Of a stretch of 64,000 bases of DNA, positions 24,276 to 37,300 are shown piece by piece; within the stretch, counting starts at the first letter, position 1; each line of letters opens with the position of its first letter. The notes beneath the pieces were generated by a model that searched no databases, was not told where the DNA came from, and saw only the letters and a program-made list of their open reading frames with translations. Made by a program: the position numbers and the translations under genes. This DNA comes from Chionis minor. Its lineage: Eukaryota > Chordata > Aves > Charadriiformes > Chionididae. The stretch covers positions 620,974 to 684,973 of the forward strand of contig VZSF01011151.1 in assembly GCA_013398295.1 (NCBI GenBank), in the 5' to 3' direction.

Positions 24276-26298
24276 AAAGCCTAAAGACAAGTTGAGAAGA
24301 AGCAGATAATTTTATGTTCATTGGGTGGCACAAAGTGAATATAAGGATAAATAATGGAAGAAAATATTGTTAACATCTTGCATTGCAATAACTTCAGAAG
24401 CCATCTGTAACAAAAAAATTTTCTTGAATAATATCAATTTTAACCTGAGAGTTTGCAGAACTAATGATTTGCATGACTTGAAATGAAATCATTAGCCAAA
24501 TGCAACAATGGTATAAGTTTATAGAGTTCCCAGAAGAAATCAAAGTTGGTTTATATTATCTTAAACAGCTAATACAAATGTTCTCATGAATTTCTCATAT
24601 TTGCAAAGAATCATACCTAAGAACAAATTCATTGACTTTGAATCACTATTCAGCTGCAAAACAAATTACTTCCTATATGTATATTTTAAATCTTTTATTT
24701 AATAATCAGCATATGCTGGAAAGCAATACAACACAACAGTAACAAGAACTATTTTTAACGTGAAAACTGAATATGAAATCAGGAAATGGAATTTATTTTT
24801 ACAATATCTGTTTGCTTAATGGAGATCTGAATTACACCACTTCAGAGAGCAATACAAAAATGGTTATTTTCTAGCCAAATCTGAATTTGTCACCATATGT
24901 TACATTATTGCTGACAAATTTGGCATAATGTAATATAAATGCAACTATGGAAGCATTCAAATATCTGCTTACTTGGCCTCATTCAGACAAATTCTAAAAA
25001 TGAAAACTGCTATACATTTTATTGGTCATTCACCATTTTAAATTGGATTTCAGGAATTTGAGGTATTTGAGTGTTGTGTTAGCAAAAATTACACCATAGG
25101 ATAAAAATATGACCTTCATTTTGATATAGTGAATTTGGTAAAATCTTCACAGGAAGAAAAAGACAATTTTGATGTCCCCAGTTTGCCTGACACACTAGTT
25201 TAAACTGTTTTCCTCTTAAAAGCCTGCCTCCTGTCTCCTTGGCTGTTAAGTCTGGATACAGTAATTGATTGTATGACAGTACAAATTTCATGACATTTTT
25301 CCTTGGGGAAACAACAAATATTGTTCTTTATCAGATACTTTGGATAAAATACTATTACTAACACATTTAAAGAACATGATAATACTTCACTTTTTTGTTA
25401 TAGAAGTTTGCTATTTTACTAGCCCTGAATTTGAAAGGGCCGCCTCACAGAGGAAATGTTAACTGTTGACAATGTACATACTGCTAGAGGGCTGGAAAGC
25501 AAAATAAAATGTGTTTGCACAAACCTGCCACTGAACGTTTATGTAAATTTGTTTCACTTTTCACTGCAACAGATCAGAAAAGTGCTACAGCGAACCACCA
25601 CAGCTGCACTGAGGGAATGATATGTAACAGCAAAGGGCTGGGAAAATGCTGCCGTTCCTTTTGAACGCTGTGGGCGGGAATGCTCATAAAGTCCATTTCT
25701 TGGCAGGAGGCCGTTCCGGGAAGCTCAGAGCTAACAGAAAGCCTCCACTACAGAATACAGTGCACTGCCTACAGGACCTGTTCATAAAGTTGACTATCTA
25801 ATTCATCAAGACTGTGTACAACAATAGCTAGAGACATATTACGTGCTTTATCATATACCTCTGTTTTTTCCCCGTCTTTAATACCTCATGCAATACAAGA
25901 TGCAGTGGCATTAAAGTGATGGTTGTCTGCAATTAATCTGTAAGCCCTCTCTCCTAACAGGTAAGCAGACATATCTTCTTTCTAAGGCGTTTTTCAGGTA
26001 CACAGGCTCTTTGCAGGCAAGACACCAAGAATTTCAGTTTGCCAACCAGATGTAGGTCAGCATTCCATTTAATAACAGAGACCAAATAAGATTTAAATTG
26101 AGAGACCCTTACAGCCAAGAGACACCAAAAAAGGGAAAGGGAAAGCTAAAGCACTAAGGATTCTCCAGGGTCTCCCAAGCAATGGAAATGTATCTGTTGC
26201 CATAAGTAGGTGAAATCCCACTGTTTGTTGCCAAATAAGACAAAAAATCATATTGCAAGGAGAGATTTGAATGATAGTTATTTCAGTGTGAGCAATCA

Positions 26299-26399
26299 GG
26301 TTTGGTTTTTTGGTTTTGGGGTTTTTTGGTGGTTTTTTTGGTTTTGTTTTTGGTTTTGGGTTGTTGTGTGTGGTGGTTTGGTTGGGTTTTTTTTTTTTG
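26299..26399. repeat. pure G/T low-complexity tract
   Basis: The 101 bases on the + strand contain only G and T, mostly TTTTGG-type units. They end in a T run and a single G. The minus strand is therefore C/A only and spuriously codes Lys/Pro/Asn/Thr-rich peptide. A second, weaker G/T-rich stretch follows at about 26532-26568. Confidence 0.95.
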
Positions 26400-27399
26400 A
26401 TCTTATCAGAAAAAAGGAAGTATCTGGAAATATTTGAGAAAGACCATATCCAAGTCTCAGGTAATGTACACTTTTCTGGTTTTGGCATTATACATAAATC
26501 CTGTTTTACATAAAAGGAGACCTTGAACCATTGGGTTTTGGTTTCGGTTTTGTTTGTTTGCTTGTTTTTCAAGACAGTAATGTTTCTTTGGCATTTCTCT
26601 TGCTAAAAGATCATAGCAGATATCTCAGAACCAATTTTTTTGTTTGCAGAGCAGACACAGGTGGTGGCTTGGTGCTAAACTCAAAACTCAAAGAATCAGC
26701 ACAATGTTGGTTCCCTGCTGTTGCCTTTTACTGAAGTCTGCCTTCTGCAAATCCTCAACTCTGGCCAGAGCTGCAGGCAAGGAGGGGTGGAACCATCTCA
26801 TGACAGATATATAGGATGAATATATGTGGAACTAAAATTTCCTCACCCAGTAGCCTAAGATCCTGATCTATGTGAGAAACTTGTACCAGCATTTGACAGC
26901 CAAATACCCAGCTTAAAAGACCTCTATAGGTTAAGAACAACAGTAAGTTTTTATGGCATGGCAACTGAAATCACAGGTTGTTTGTAGCCCTGTTGGTAGT
27001 CAGTTGTGTTACTGGAGATTTGCCAGGACACAGGAACCCAACAGGTTTTAAAGCTGTTAATACTCTTAGAATTCCTGTGGACTGGGAATAACTGGAACTC
27101 TTTAATCATAAAAATATTATTTAAATATAATATCTCTTGCAAAAACTGCTTTGAGGTTTATTGGTAGAAACTTCTACCTAAGAACCCAACAGGACTTCAA
27201 GAAATCATAATCCTGCCCCAATTTAGGATCAATTATACTTTCAGTTCTCACAGGTGTCTGCCTACTTTTTAAGAAACCATGATGAAGACTCTGCAAGCTA
27301 TCCAGGCAATCAATGTCACTGTTTTGTTAAGCTTACCATAAGAAAGACTTTACTAATACCTAACATAAATCTCTTTCACTCCTCTCCCTGTCCACCAAG
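26400..27399. other. intergenic, no gene recognised
   Basis: After the G/T tract the sequence returns to AT-rich DNA without a recognised gene or repeat. Confidence 0.5.
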
Positions 27400-28025
27400 G
27401 ACCTAGAAACCTGACTATTCCCTTCTTCTTTGGAAAAGCCTCTATGTATTTCGTGATTGCCATCACATCTCCTTCCAGTTTTCTCCTCTGTAGACTAAGA
27501 AACCCCAGGTCTTTCAGTCTTTCCTGGTAACCCATGCTTCTTAGACCTCTGATCTTTTTCACTAACCTCCTTCAAATTTTCTCCAACCGTCCAAGATTTT
27601 CTCCTTGAGAACCTGGACTCTAGCAGAGACTCTAACAGTGATGAGCAGAATAGAAAAGAGACTTTTTAGGTCCTTCAATCTATTACCGTTTTTAAGTCAT
27701 AATAAGAACTTCAGTTTAGCCTCACACTGAGCTTGTGAACTACCATATCATCACCCCTTCCCAGATCCTCCTCTGAAGAACTGATACACCATACCAGATT
27801 TGTGCAAGTGATTATTCCTGCCTAAGTGTACTATTTTTCATGTGTTTCTATGGAATTGCATCCTCTGTTTTTTCAGTTTATCAAGATTATTGTTCATTCT
27901 AATCCTGTTCTCAAGCATACTTGCAATTTCTCCACATATTATCTGACAATGTAATAAGCATGTTTTCCATTTTAGCACTCACTGAACGGACCGGGGCTAT
28001 GGAAAAATCCACTAGAAGCTCTTTT
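27400..28025 (-). repeat. ancient CR1 LINE fragment, antisense
   Basis: Diverged antisense CR1 segments appear in order. The ctcctctgtagactaagaaa, tctttcagtctttcctggta and gacctctgatctttttcact segments correspond to the region just before the 3' end. They are followed by a reverse-transcriptase-derived part (tcagtttatcaagattattg; ggggctatggaaaaatccac). It is interrupted on the right by a younger CR1 at 28032. Confidence 0.7.
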
Positions 28026-28031
28026 GACAGT

Positions 28032-28285
28032 CATAGAATCATAGGATCATTCCAGTTGGAAGAGACCTTTAAGATCATCAAGTCCAACTGTTAACCTAGC
28101 AGTGCCAAGTTACCACTAAATACCTCCAGGGATGGTGACTCAACCACTTCCCTGGGCAGCCTGTTCCAATGCTTGACAACCCTTTCAGTGAAGACATTTT
28201 TCCTATTAGCCAATCTAAAACTCCCCAGGTGCAACTTGACGCTATTTCCTCTTGTTCTTGAGATATTGATAACTAGTCTCCACAC
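28032..28285 (-). repeat. CR1 LINE 3' fragment, antisense
   Basis: Starts with gtcatagaatcataggatca. It contains gttggaagagacctttaaga, aagtccaactgttaacctag, acctccagggatggtgactc and cagcctgttccaatgcttga. It is less diverged than the CR1 sequence on its left and apparently inserted into or next to it. Confidence 0.95.
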
Positions 28286-29280
28286 CTGTCTTGCTCTTCC
28301 TCTTCATTCAATGGAAAACCATTCCTAGATCTTCCTCTAATCATTAACATGTTTACAGAGTTGCTTCTTGCTACCCTTTATGTTGTTTGTGCTCTCTGCA
28401 TATTGTTCTATAACCTTTCTGATTAGATCCCTACACACCCACATGATTTTTTTCATACTCATCTTCACTCATCTGACCTAGTTTCCTATTTTAGGTTTGT
28501 TTGTTTTTTTTTTTCTGTTTAAGAGCTCATGATTTTGTTAAGATGATTTATTACCACTCTTCTATCAGTCTTGGAGATGCAAACTGGGCACTGCTTATCA
28601 GAATGCTCTCACCATTGGATCCAGGTCCAACATCGTTATGAGTTATTAAAAAAAAGAATATGAACTCTCCCAGGGTTGCTGGATATTACCAAGTTAAAGT
28701 AAGGGGAGAAGGGTGTGTAATTAACAAAAAATAGCTTGAAGTTTAAATCTACTTTTGCTCCTGCTCCTGACCACAAATCAATTGTTTGCTAATATGGCTG
28801 TTAGCTATGTAGAAACAAGCTAGCTTTACCCAAACAGCCATAATCCTCCAGTGTCATTGTACAATTTCCTCAGATATCCTGAAACAATAGTTAAGACATT
28901 TCAAAATAAACTGTGAATGAATACATGCAAGTCACCAGCTCTTTGCAGTGCCAAGAAGGATAAGCCTCAGACCCGAAGGCAAATGATTACATCACTGATG
29001 CTGACTTAAAAGCTCAGACCTTGTGATTTCATGCAGGCTTGGGTGCAGTCGTCTGAAAGCCTCTCATTCACTAACACACTCACTAGCACAAAGAGTTAGT
29101 GCTTCACCAGGGGGTCCCCTGCTTGCTGTCTTTCCCAACACTAACAGTCACCTTTTTTCTGACGTTAAAATCTCTTTCACTGCTGCCTTTTGAACATTGT
29201 TAGGTTAGTCATGGATAGCCCTGAAACAGTTGCTGATTTCAACTGGACAATGAGTCCAGAGTGGTCACAATTTAGATGTC
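28286..29280. other. intergenic, no gene recognised
   Basis: AT-rich. The first 150 bases could continue the ancient CR1 after the younger insertion, but I cannot align them with confidence. No other feature is seen. Confidence 0.45.
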
Positions 29281-29284
29281 AGGG

Positions 29285-29322
29285 CCTGGAGCGCCCCAGT
29301 GTCTTGTGACACCTGCTCCAGG
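29285..29322. repeat. hairpin-forming inverted repeat
   Basis: Perfect 8-bp arms CCTGGAGC (29285-29292) and GCTCCAGG (29315-29322) enclose a second 5-bp pair, GTGTC (29299-29303) and GACAC (29308-29312). It lies in a GC-rich stretch just left of the LTR that starts at 29392. Function unknown. Confidence 0.7.
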
Positions 29323-29391
29323 AGCAGGGTTGGCTCCGAGATGACGGTGGTAGCAAAAGCCATGGGGTGGCAAGGAAGAGCACTGCAAAGC

Positions 29392-30182
29392 TGTCGGGGA
29401 TTTGGGCTGGATCGGCCCAAGCAGGCGAGCAACAGACGTTCCCTCTCTCCTGCCAAGCAGGAGAGAGAGAAGAAGAGAGATTAGTTTAGTAAGAACTAAA
29501 CTACTTTAATGAAATATAAAGAATAAAATAACAAAAAAAAAAAATGAAATATATACAAAACCGTATCAAGCTCCCAGGATGACAATCACGTCACCAGCAG
29601 GCACTGGGGAAGTCCCAGACTGGACTCAGCGACGGAAGGGAACTGGATTCAGGAACATACGGGTCGGGATCAAAGGCAGACGAACCGATGGAGTCCTCCT
29701 CAGACGCCGGCCATTGAAGAAGAAAAGCAAGAGCCCCAGCAAGGGCAAAAGCCCGAGCAAGCCGGAGAGGAAGGCAAAGCCGGAGCCGAAGCCGAAGCCA
29801 AAAAACAGATACTGACCCTTTGATCCCTCAGCTTTTATACTGAGCATGATGCAGATGGGATGGAATACACTGTTTGGTCAGTTTTGGGTCACCTGTGCTG
29901 TCTGCTCCTCCCCACAGATGGGACCCCTCTACGCCTCTCTGCTTCCAGCCCTCCAACAGGGCAAATAACAAGGTGTCTGGCCTTGGTCGTTATCGCAGTA
30001 AGTCTAAGCAAGGGCCTCTCTGCATACCGTGCCTTGGCATCAGCTATAAACATGGGTCTTATCACTCTGAGAAAGAGCAGTTTTCTGCACAATATGCTGT
30101 TAATTTCAGCAGTTAGAAGAGGCCTAGTTAGAAAGCAGAGTTACTGAACAAAATTGGTCCTGTTTTACCTCAAACCAGGACA
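29392..30182 (-). mobile_element. LTR of the same endogenous retrovirus family, antisense
   Basis: Read on the minus strand, it begins TGTCCTGGTTTGAGG at 30182 and ends at 29392 with CCCCGACA. It is homologous along its length to the LTR at 7154-7706 but includes about 230 bases missing there (about 29770-29998). Flanks AAAGC (29387-29391) and ATAGC (30183-30187) match at 4 of 5 positions, a slightly decayed target duplication. No internal retroviral gene or primer-binding site adjoins the 3' LTR end, so it is also a solo LTR. Features in sense order are a TATA box at 29839-29832, an ATTAAA signal at 29510-29505, and a hairpin at 29503-29482. The open frames over 29579-29815 and 29860-30147 are LTR sequence, not genes. 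Confidence 0.9.
29832..29839 (-). promoter_or_regulatory. TATA box of the antisense LTR
   Basis: The reverse complement reads TATAAAAG, preceded by CTCAG and followed by CTGAGG. It sits in the middle of the LTR, upstream of the ATTAAA signal as expected for a U3 promoter. The short copy at 7154-7706 lacks this block. Confidence 0.7.
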
Positions 30183-30527
30183 ATAGCCTCATCAGTGGCT
30201 TCTGTCCTGGGCCAGGGGGCATTTGGGGGTGGTTTCTAACCACCCTGCCACTCACATCTCCTGTTCCCTGGTCATCACCCAGTGGCAGCCATCTGCCGTA
30301 CACTGGTACCATAAATCAGGTCTACACCCTCCTATTGCAGCTAAACCTGTCTACATGTACTCAGTTCCTCGTAGCTTTCTTCTTTTCTTTTACTGAAAAA
30401 GTGTACAATTTTTGTTCAAAACACAGACCCGTCCCAGTCCTAAATTTCAGACCCACTGCTATTGTCCTTACCCTTGCAAAACTCCCATTTACATGGAAGT
30501 GGTCTGGAGACAAAAGCACAAACCAGA

Positions 30528-31325
30528 TGAGGCAGGAAGGTGCCGCTGGAGATCATCTAGTCCAAACCTCTGCTCCGAGTAGGTTGCTCAAGGCCATGTC
30601 CAGTCAGGTTTTCAGTATCTCCAAGGATGGAGCCTCCACAGCCTCTCTGGGCAGCCTGTTCCAGAGTTTGACCACCCTCATAATGAAAAAAAAAAAAAGG
30701 AATTTCCTGTATTTCAATTTGTTCCATTGCCTCTTGTCCTGTCATCAGGCACCTCTGACAAGAGCCTGGCTTTGTCTTCTATGAGATAAACATTCCATCA
30801 GATATTTATACACATGGATAAGATTCCCCTGAGCATTCCCTTCTCCAGGCTGAGCAGTCCCAGCTCTTTCAGCCTCTCCCTGTATGACAGATGCTGCAGT
30901 CCTTCAATAGTCTTCATGGCCCTTCACCGCACACCCTCTGGTAAGTCCATGTCTGCCTTGTACTGTGGAGAACAGAGCTGGATTCAGCACTCCCGATATG
31001 TCTCACCAGGGCTGAGCAGAGAGGAAGGATCACCTCCCTCCATCAGCTGCTGATGACACTGCCTAATGCAGACCTGGATGGTGTTGGCTGCCTTTGCCAC
31101 CAGGGCACATGGCACATGAAACGGTCAGCTTGGCCTTCACCAGGACTGCCAGTTCCTTTTCTGCCAAGATGCTTTCCAGGAGGTTGGTTGTACAATGTTA
31201 TTCCTCCCCAGAGGAAGGACTTGTCATTTCCCCTTGTTTGACTTCATGAGACTTGTGTTGGGCCCTCCCTCCAGCCTGCTAAGGTCCCTCTGCATGGCAG
31301 GACACCCATCTGGTCTATCAGTCAC
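30528..31325 (-). repeat. CR1 LINE fragment, antisense, about 800 bp
   Basis: Contains ctggagatcatctagtccaa, gcctccacagcctctctggg and cagcctgttccagagtttga. The upstream CR1 reverse-transcriptase-derived part follows, with ccctgagcattcccttctcc, gctgagcagtcccagctctt and cttcatgagacttgtgttgg. Frames are broken throughout. An A run near 30686-30700 interrupts it and is probably a local expansion. Confidence 0.92.
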
Positions 31326-31339
31326 TCATCCCAAGAGTC

Positions 31340-34300
31340 CTATTCTGCCCTATTCTGAAAAGAATAGCACAACGGAGGATTTTGTCAGCATTGTGTTGTG
31401 AGTAAATTCAAGACATGTACTTGGAGGACGGTACAGAATAAATATTTCTCCTTAAACTTTTTAACAATCAGAAGGCACATAGTGCTGCATCTTGTAAGTT
31501 CACATCAGTGAAATTCTGAAAGCATGAAGTAACAATGTGCTAAATAAGTCAATTGCCAGTCATTTGAATTTATGTTGGATTTTATACTTGGGATGTTTGC
31601 TCTTTTTGTATCCTCACCTTGTCGCTAAATGTGTGTATCAAATATATATTACAAACAGTGTAACAGACTTCAAGAAAAAAAAAAAAAAGCACTCCAAGGA
31701 TGCTATTTTCTTGAGATGTTCTGGAGAGACACTATAAACCACAGAAAAGAAATCTGAGTTCTGATGTTACAAGGATGCTGAAATTGCTAGAACAGCCCTG
31801 TTAAACATAGCTGCTTATTTATTTTTTATATCAAATGGACTTTTAAAAGCTTTGTGTGGTGTTATAAAATAAAAAGTCACTCATCTATTTCCTGCTCTTC
31901 CTCTCTTCTTCCAAGTATGGAAACATATTCCAAACTCACAGGGTAGACTAGCACTGTGAATCCAACATCATTTATTTCCACAAATATCACGGGAACTGGG
32001 ATTTTCCTAACAGTTGTCATATTCTCTTTTAAGAATGGTATTATTTCATCAGCTATTTGTTTTTCTTCCAGGATGTTAGTCTGAATATTCTCACATTCTT
32101 ATCCAGTGAGAAACAAAGCCACTCAGGAGCCCTGATTAAAAAGTTCCTTGTTTTGTTGCCCCAGTAAGGATCTAAGCACATAATCTTCAGTTCCAAGGTT
32201 TATTACTGCCTTAAATAACTTGCAGATTTGTGTCATACAATGCTGGGGGGTTTGTGGTTGCTAATGTGTAGGGAAGAACTGCACAGTTAAAGCACCTGGC
32301 TTGTTTTTCAGTATTTCCCTTTATTTTTTTCCTCTTCTTTTCCCCTTTATTTGTTTCAATGTGACAGAAGAAATTACAAGATATATAAATGCCCAGGATC
32401 AGAAAAATAATTATGGCACTTTCATAGGTCACATGGAGGCCACCAATCAAACTACAATATACACTATGAAAACAATGGTATACAACTTAAATACAGCCTG
32501 CTCTCCTTACTGCAGGTTATAGCACCGAACTACGCTTGCAATAACTTCTTAACATTTGGCTTTCATCAATAGCACACTTGCGTGATCTACCGTGATTCAG
32601 GTGAATACCTTCACAGATTGAAAATGGTGCTTTCTAAACAATTCACAATACAACTGGAACACACATCAAATCCCATCAGTGTTTGAGAAGGGAGTGTAGC
32701 AAATCATAAATTAATTTCTGAAAGCACAAAGCCATTAAGATGTGAGTGGTCAGTCATTCAGAACACTAAACATTCCAACATCGCTGTGCTGGAATAATAA
32801 AGGATTATAAAAAAATCTAAAATATTTGAATCGAGTTAATGTATTACACAGTGATATTTAAACGCACTTGAAAATAGCCCAAGAGGGCATAATTCATTAA
32901 AGTGGTGTAAATTCACATAATGCAGCAAGCAACTGCTTAGTGAAGCCTGTCTGCTGATGTAAAGGTTTTGCAAGGCAGTGCTTCAGTGCAGAAGCAGGGC
33001 TAGGGGTCATTACGAGGCAACAAACACGCTCAGCTCCTTGGAAACATCACTCATCAATGCTGGCATTACTGACCAACTCCTCTGCCTGATTAAGAGGCAG
33101 CTTTAATGGGCCCTAAAGAGAAGCTAATCTAACCCTACATGGCTGAGAGGAATACCACTCCTGTCCGAGATCTCAAGGCAGAGGGACTGGAGGGGAGAAA
33201 TGGCTGAATACGCTGGAAAATATTATACAGTTCCCCACAGAGGTTATTGCTTCTTTGTGCCGTCAGAAGTTTCAAAACTAGATGGCAAAGCAAGGCGAAG
33301 GGATAAAAGCAGGAGGGAAAGTTTGTGGTGTTTTCTTGTTAGCAGGCTAGCCCTTTCACTGCTGAAATTTGTCATTTGTCAGGAGATGAGAAAAAGTCAC
33401 GGAGCAAGAAACGTTGAGTAATGAGGACATTGGATCTGTGTCTGACATGGCACTTCAGAAACCTCTTGGGTTTACCTTTGTTTGATGACAAAGAGATAAT
33501 AAACCAATTACATTTATGTGAAAGTGTGACATCCAGAGAAATGCTCTAGTGCAAGGTACAATTTAGCTGTGCAATCACAATGCATAGCATAAACAGGAAA
33601 ACAATATGTGAGTTTGAAAGACAACACTCAAAATAAACCTGTGCTACTCTTGGCAGTAAATGATACTTTATATATTTCCCCTTTGCTTGTTCCAAGGAAG
33701 TTATGTATCTAAAAGTATATTTACTCAAACCTGGCCAATCATGTTATACACATAATAAAAGAAGACTTTGTAAGGCACACTTTCTTTGTATGTGTATGTT
33801 GTGCCTAAATTTAGGGTATATACCATAATATATTTTTCTAGAAAACAGTATATTATCACAGTTATTGTACTAGCCACAACTCTGCTTCCTTCCATTTCTT
33901 AAAGTCTTGTCAGTTCTTTTACTGAGATAGGTTTTGGACTTCCATCTCCCTTCAGCTAGAATCCTTGTTTCTCCCACTCCTTGTCCTGCTCCTGGGCTGC
34001 ATGATAATGATAATTATTTCACCCCAGAACAGTCTGGCTGGATTCCCACTTTTGTACCTCTTTTCCTCAGGATTTAGGAATGGACCTCCTGAAGGTACCC
34101 TGGAGTTAGAGGAAATTGTCTAATTGCCTGTGACAATCGTTTTTAAAATCAAATGACTGTTTACTCTTAGAGGTAAAAGTAGGTATGACATAAAAATTCA
34201 AAACTATTTCTATAACACAACAGAAGTTGGGAAGAAACTGAGGTTTAGGACTTTTTCATGAAAACTGAGTTACTCAGCTTAACAGGATGTTAGGACCTTC

Positions 34301-37300
34301 AGGTGGGTTTACTACTGCTGTTCTGGTGAATACTCAATTATTTATAAAAAGTGATACATCTCTGTGATATGGAACCCAAATGTTACTCCACCTCATGTAT
34401 GAGAAGTAGAAGAGCAGGGATTTGAATTCGTTTTCAAAAATCCAGGGAAAGTACCTACACAGCAAATCTATTACCTGTACTGATAGGTCTCTTTCTGTCT
34501 GGAAATTACACCTTGGAACAAAGATACCTCTGACAATTTAAATTTTATTAAACTATATCCTTACAATTTGATTCATTCTGAGGAGAAAGTCCACATAACT
34601 GTAAGATTTCCCCAATGAGTTCTGCTTCAGGGCTGGTCTGCTTTTATGCCTCCATTCCTTTCAGCAAGGCTCAATGAGAGTTTGCTCTCTTCCAATATGG
34701 CTGTGACATTTCTTGTCCTCTGTTCACAGAGTCTTTTTTAACTTTTTCATTGCCCTTTTGAGCTTTTGGCTCTAAGCCTTCACAAACAAACTGTGCAATG
34801 CATCTGGAATCAAGGAAGAAAGTACTGCATAATTATTAAGTTAAATATTGTCTCCTAGCCCTTAAATTTTTCACCTATTGCCTTTCCTGGTTATTTCCCA
34901 ACCACCTGCTATTAAGTTAAACAGATATGGTTGAATACTACATATTCAAACAACCTGTGCCAAGCATTTGTAAATTATTACAGAAAAACTCCCTGCCTTC
35001 CAAAGAAAGGCAGATGCAAATTCAGGACTCTTTGGAGACCTAACTTACGATGATGTGTGCCTGTCTCCATTGTCCAGCCAGGCTGCACGGAGACTGTTGA
35101 ATTCCAGGCATCCACATAGCTTGTACCTGGCTGGGAGTTTCCTTCATTCCTTAAGATGAATTTAACAATTGTCAAACCTTCCCGTTTCTCCACAACAGAG
35201 TTTCTGAGTCAGATTTTGTGTCTCTTTTTGCCTGTCCTGATTAGCTGCCTTTGATACAGACTTGCCAAATCTGCTTTTCTTTATTTGGCTGTCTTCTACA
35301 TTTCAAAAAGTTTTCCAACACAAGAACTTGTACTTCTGCTGTACCTCCTTTCACATTCACCTGCCTCCTAATGAATCTGAGCTTCCACACAAATTGCTCA
35401 ACAGCCCCTTCCCACAGTTATTTTAGGAGGTAGTGGCAACAGATCCCTTCCTTTCTCTGCTGCTCTTGTAGACCTTGCCTACACATTATGCCTTTGACTT
35501 GTCCTCCTCTTTTCTTTACGTGGTGCACATGTACTATTTCCAGACTTCCAGGGGTCTCCAAGGTGTTCATAGGGGGATTTCAGAGGTGGTCAATTCTCCA
35601 CAAACAAATTTCAGGGGGGGTGTGAACATTGGAGCTCTTAAGTCTAACCTCATAATTGAGAAGGACCACATTTTGCCATTTTGGCTGCTATGTATTTGGA
35701 AGAAATCAGACTGATGTCTTGGTTGATGGGAATGACAGAGAACGGGGACCCCTGGAAAATGCTTTGCCATGAGGCATCATGGCAGTAGAATCAGGCGTCA
35801 AGACACTGAAGAAAATATTAGCCCTTGATAAGAATGAGCCAGCCTTGGCAGTGTTGGGATTAGGAGTCAAATCCAAGTTTTCTGATTTAGCCATACACAC
35901 GTCTTGAACTCAAAATGCTGCAGCAGCCTATGGCCACACTTCTGCATGAACAATCGCTTTCCCCCTTCCATTCTCTCTAACAAAACCAGCAATCTGCCAA
36001 ATGCTTTCCAGATTACAGCCAACTATGGGGAAAGGACAGGAAGGAGGACCCGGAACAGCTGTTGCTTCACATAGTAGAAGGGAAGAGGCTGAGGTGAGGA
36101 GAGCGGGCTGCCTCTGCTGCTGTCTTGCGAGAGGGACAGAATGAGCCACTCTATATTCCCACTCTCACTTACCAGCAGGGACGACAGCATCAATGGTATC
36201 CACATTATGCTGTGGCAGGCAGGAAGAGAAATTCAGCCTTTTACGTGAAAATCGGTCCCAGTCACCTACAAGAAAATGCAAAAGGTCAGACGACACCATC
36301 CTGAGGAAGGCATCTTATTCTCTCAAGCAACCTAACGGAGCTTGCCACTATTTTTTGTTCACACCATGGAACTTTCGAGCAATATAATATTAGTACAAAC
36401 TTGAGGCCATTCTTCTGAAGAATATTCTAGACTAAGATCTATACAGTTTCTATAATTTGCACCTGTCCTATCATTGATTTAGTAAAATATTTTTAAAGTT
36501 GCAGCTGAGTCATAAAATGCCCTGTCTTTTATTTCTATTGTATTTATACATAAACGGTATCTGTATATTGAATTACCAAATACGGTTTCATTTTAGAAAA
36601 TAAATAAATCATTAGATTAGTGAGTTATGTGTCTACAATTCAAAAATGATGTTCTGATGATTCAGACCAAACTGTAAATAGCACATAAATTTATCTGTAT
36701 TTCAAAAGCAATTACAATACCAGAATTTAAAATGTACCTTTTGTTCTAAATGTATTTGAGTCTTCTCTGAATTCCTTCTTCATAGCACTGAAGATGCATT
36801 TCTAGTCCTAAAAAGTATTATCAACATAAGCAATAATACTGTTTTTCTCACTGATGCAACTGTTACTGGATGCAAAAAAGGAAATTTTTCTTTGGGAAAG
36901 GGGAAATTGAGCTAAAAGTCCATCAACACTGCATATAAAATTTCACATTTTCATCTTCTGTTTTGAATCGCTATTGGCAAAACTTAAACATTCCTTGACA
37001 CATCAGACTCAGCATTTGAAAATCACATGGGTTTTGTCATGCTACTTAGGCAGTCCTTAACATGTCACTGTTCTCTTGGCAAACATTTTACTACTTCGGC
37101 TGCAAACAAGGGGCAACTGAAAGAGCTTAGAGTAACTTTAAAACAGTTTTATGTTCTTCCAGTAATGAAACCCTCTCAGTGAGCATTAGTGTTCAGGACA
37201 AACTAAAATGCCTGGCGATTGTTGTATTTTATGAAAATTGCTCATACTCTGAGGTAATTTTTGCAACCAGGGCTTGCTGGAGTTTATAAATGACTCAGAA

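Larger units (their letters stand above)
22470..26298. other. intergenic, no gene recognised
   Basis: Mostly AT-rich. It includes a purine-rich tract at about 23805-23965 and a short TG microsatellite at 24253-24275. No gene or RNA is recognised. Confidence 0.5.

Noticed and set aside
26093..26572. 159-codon open frame, minus strand
   Set aside because: Its middle is the complement of the pure G/T tract and codes only low-complexity Lys/Pro/Asn/Thr.
29579..30147. Ser/Pro/Lys-rich and other frames in the LTR
   Set aside because: They lie wholly within LTR U3 sequence and on the strand opposite to the LTR's own transcription; the shared peptide at 7189-7450 is the same repeat.
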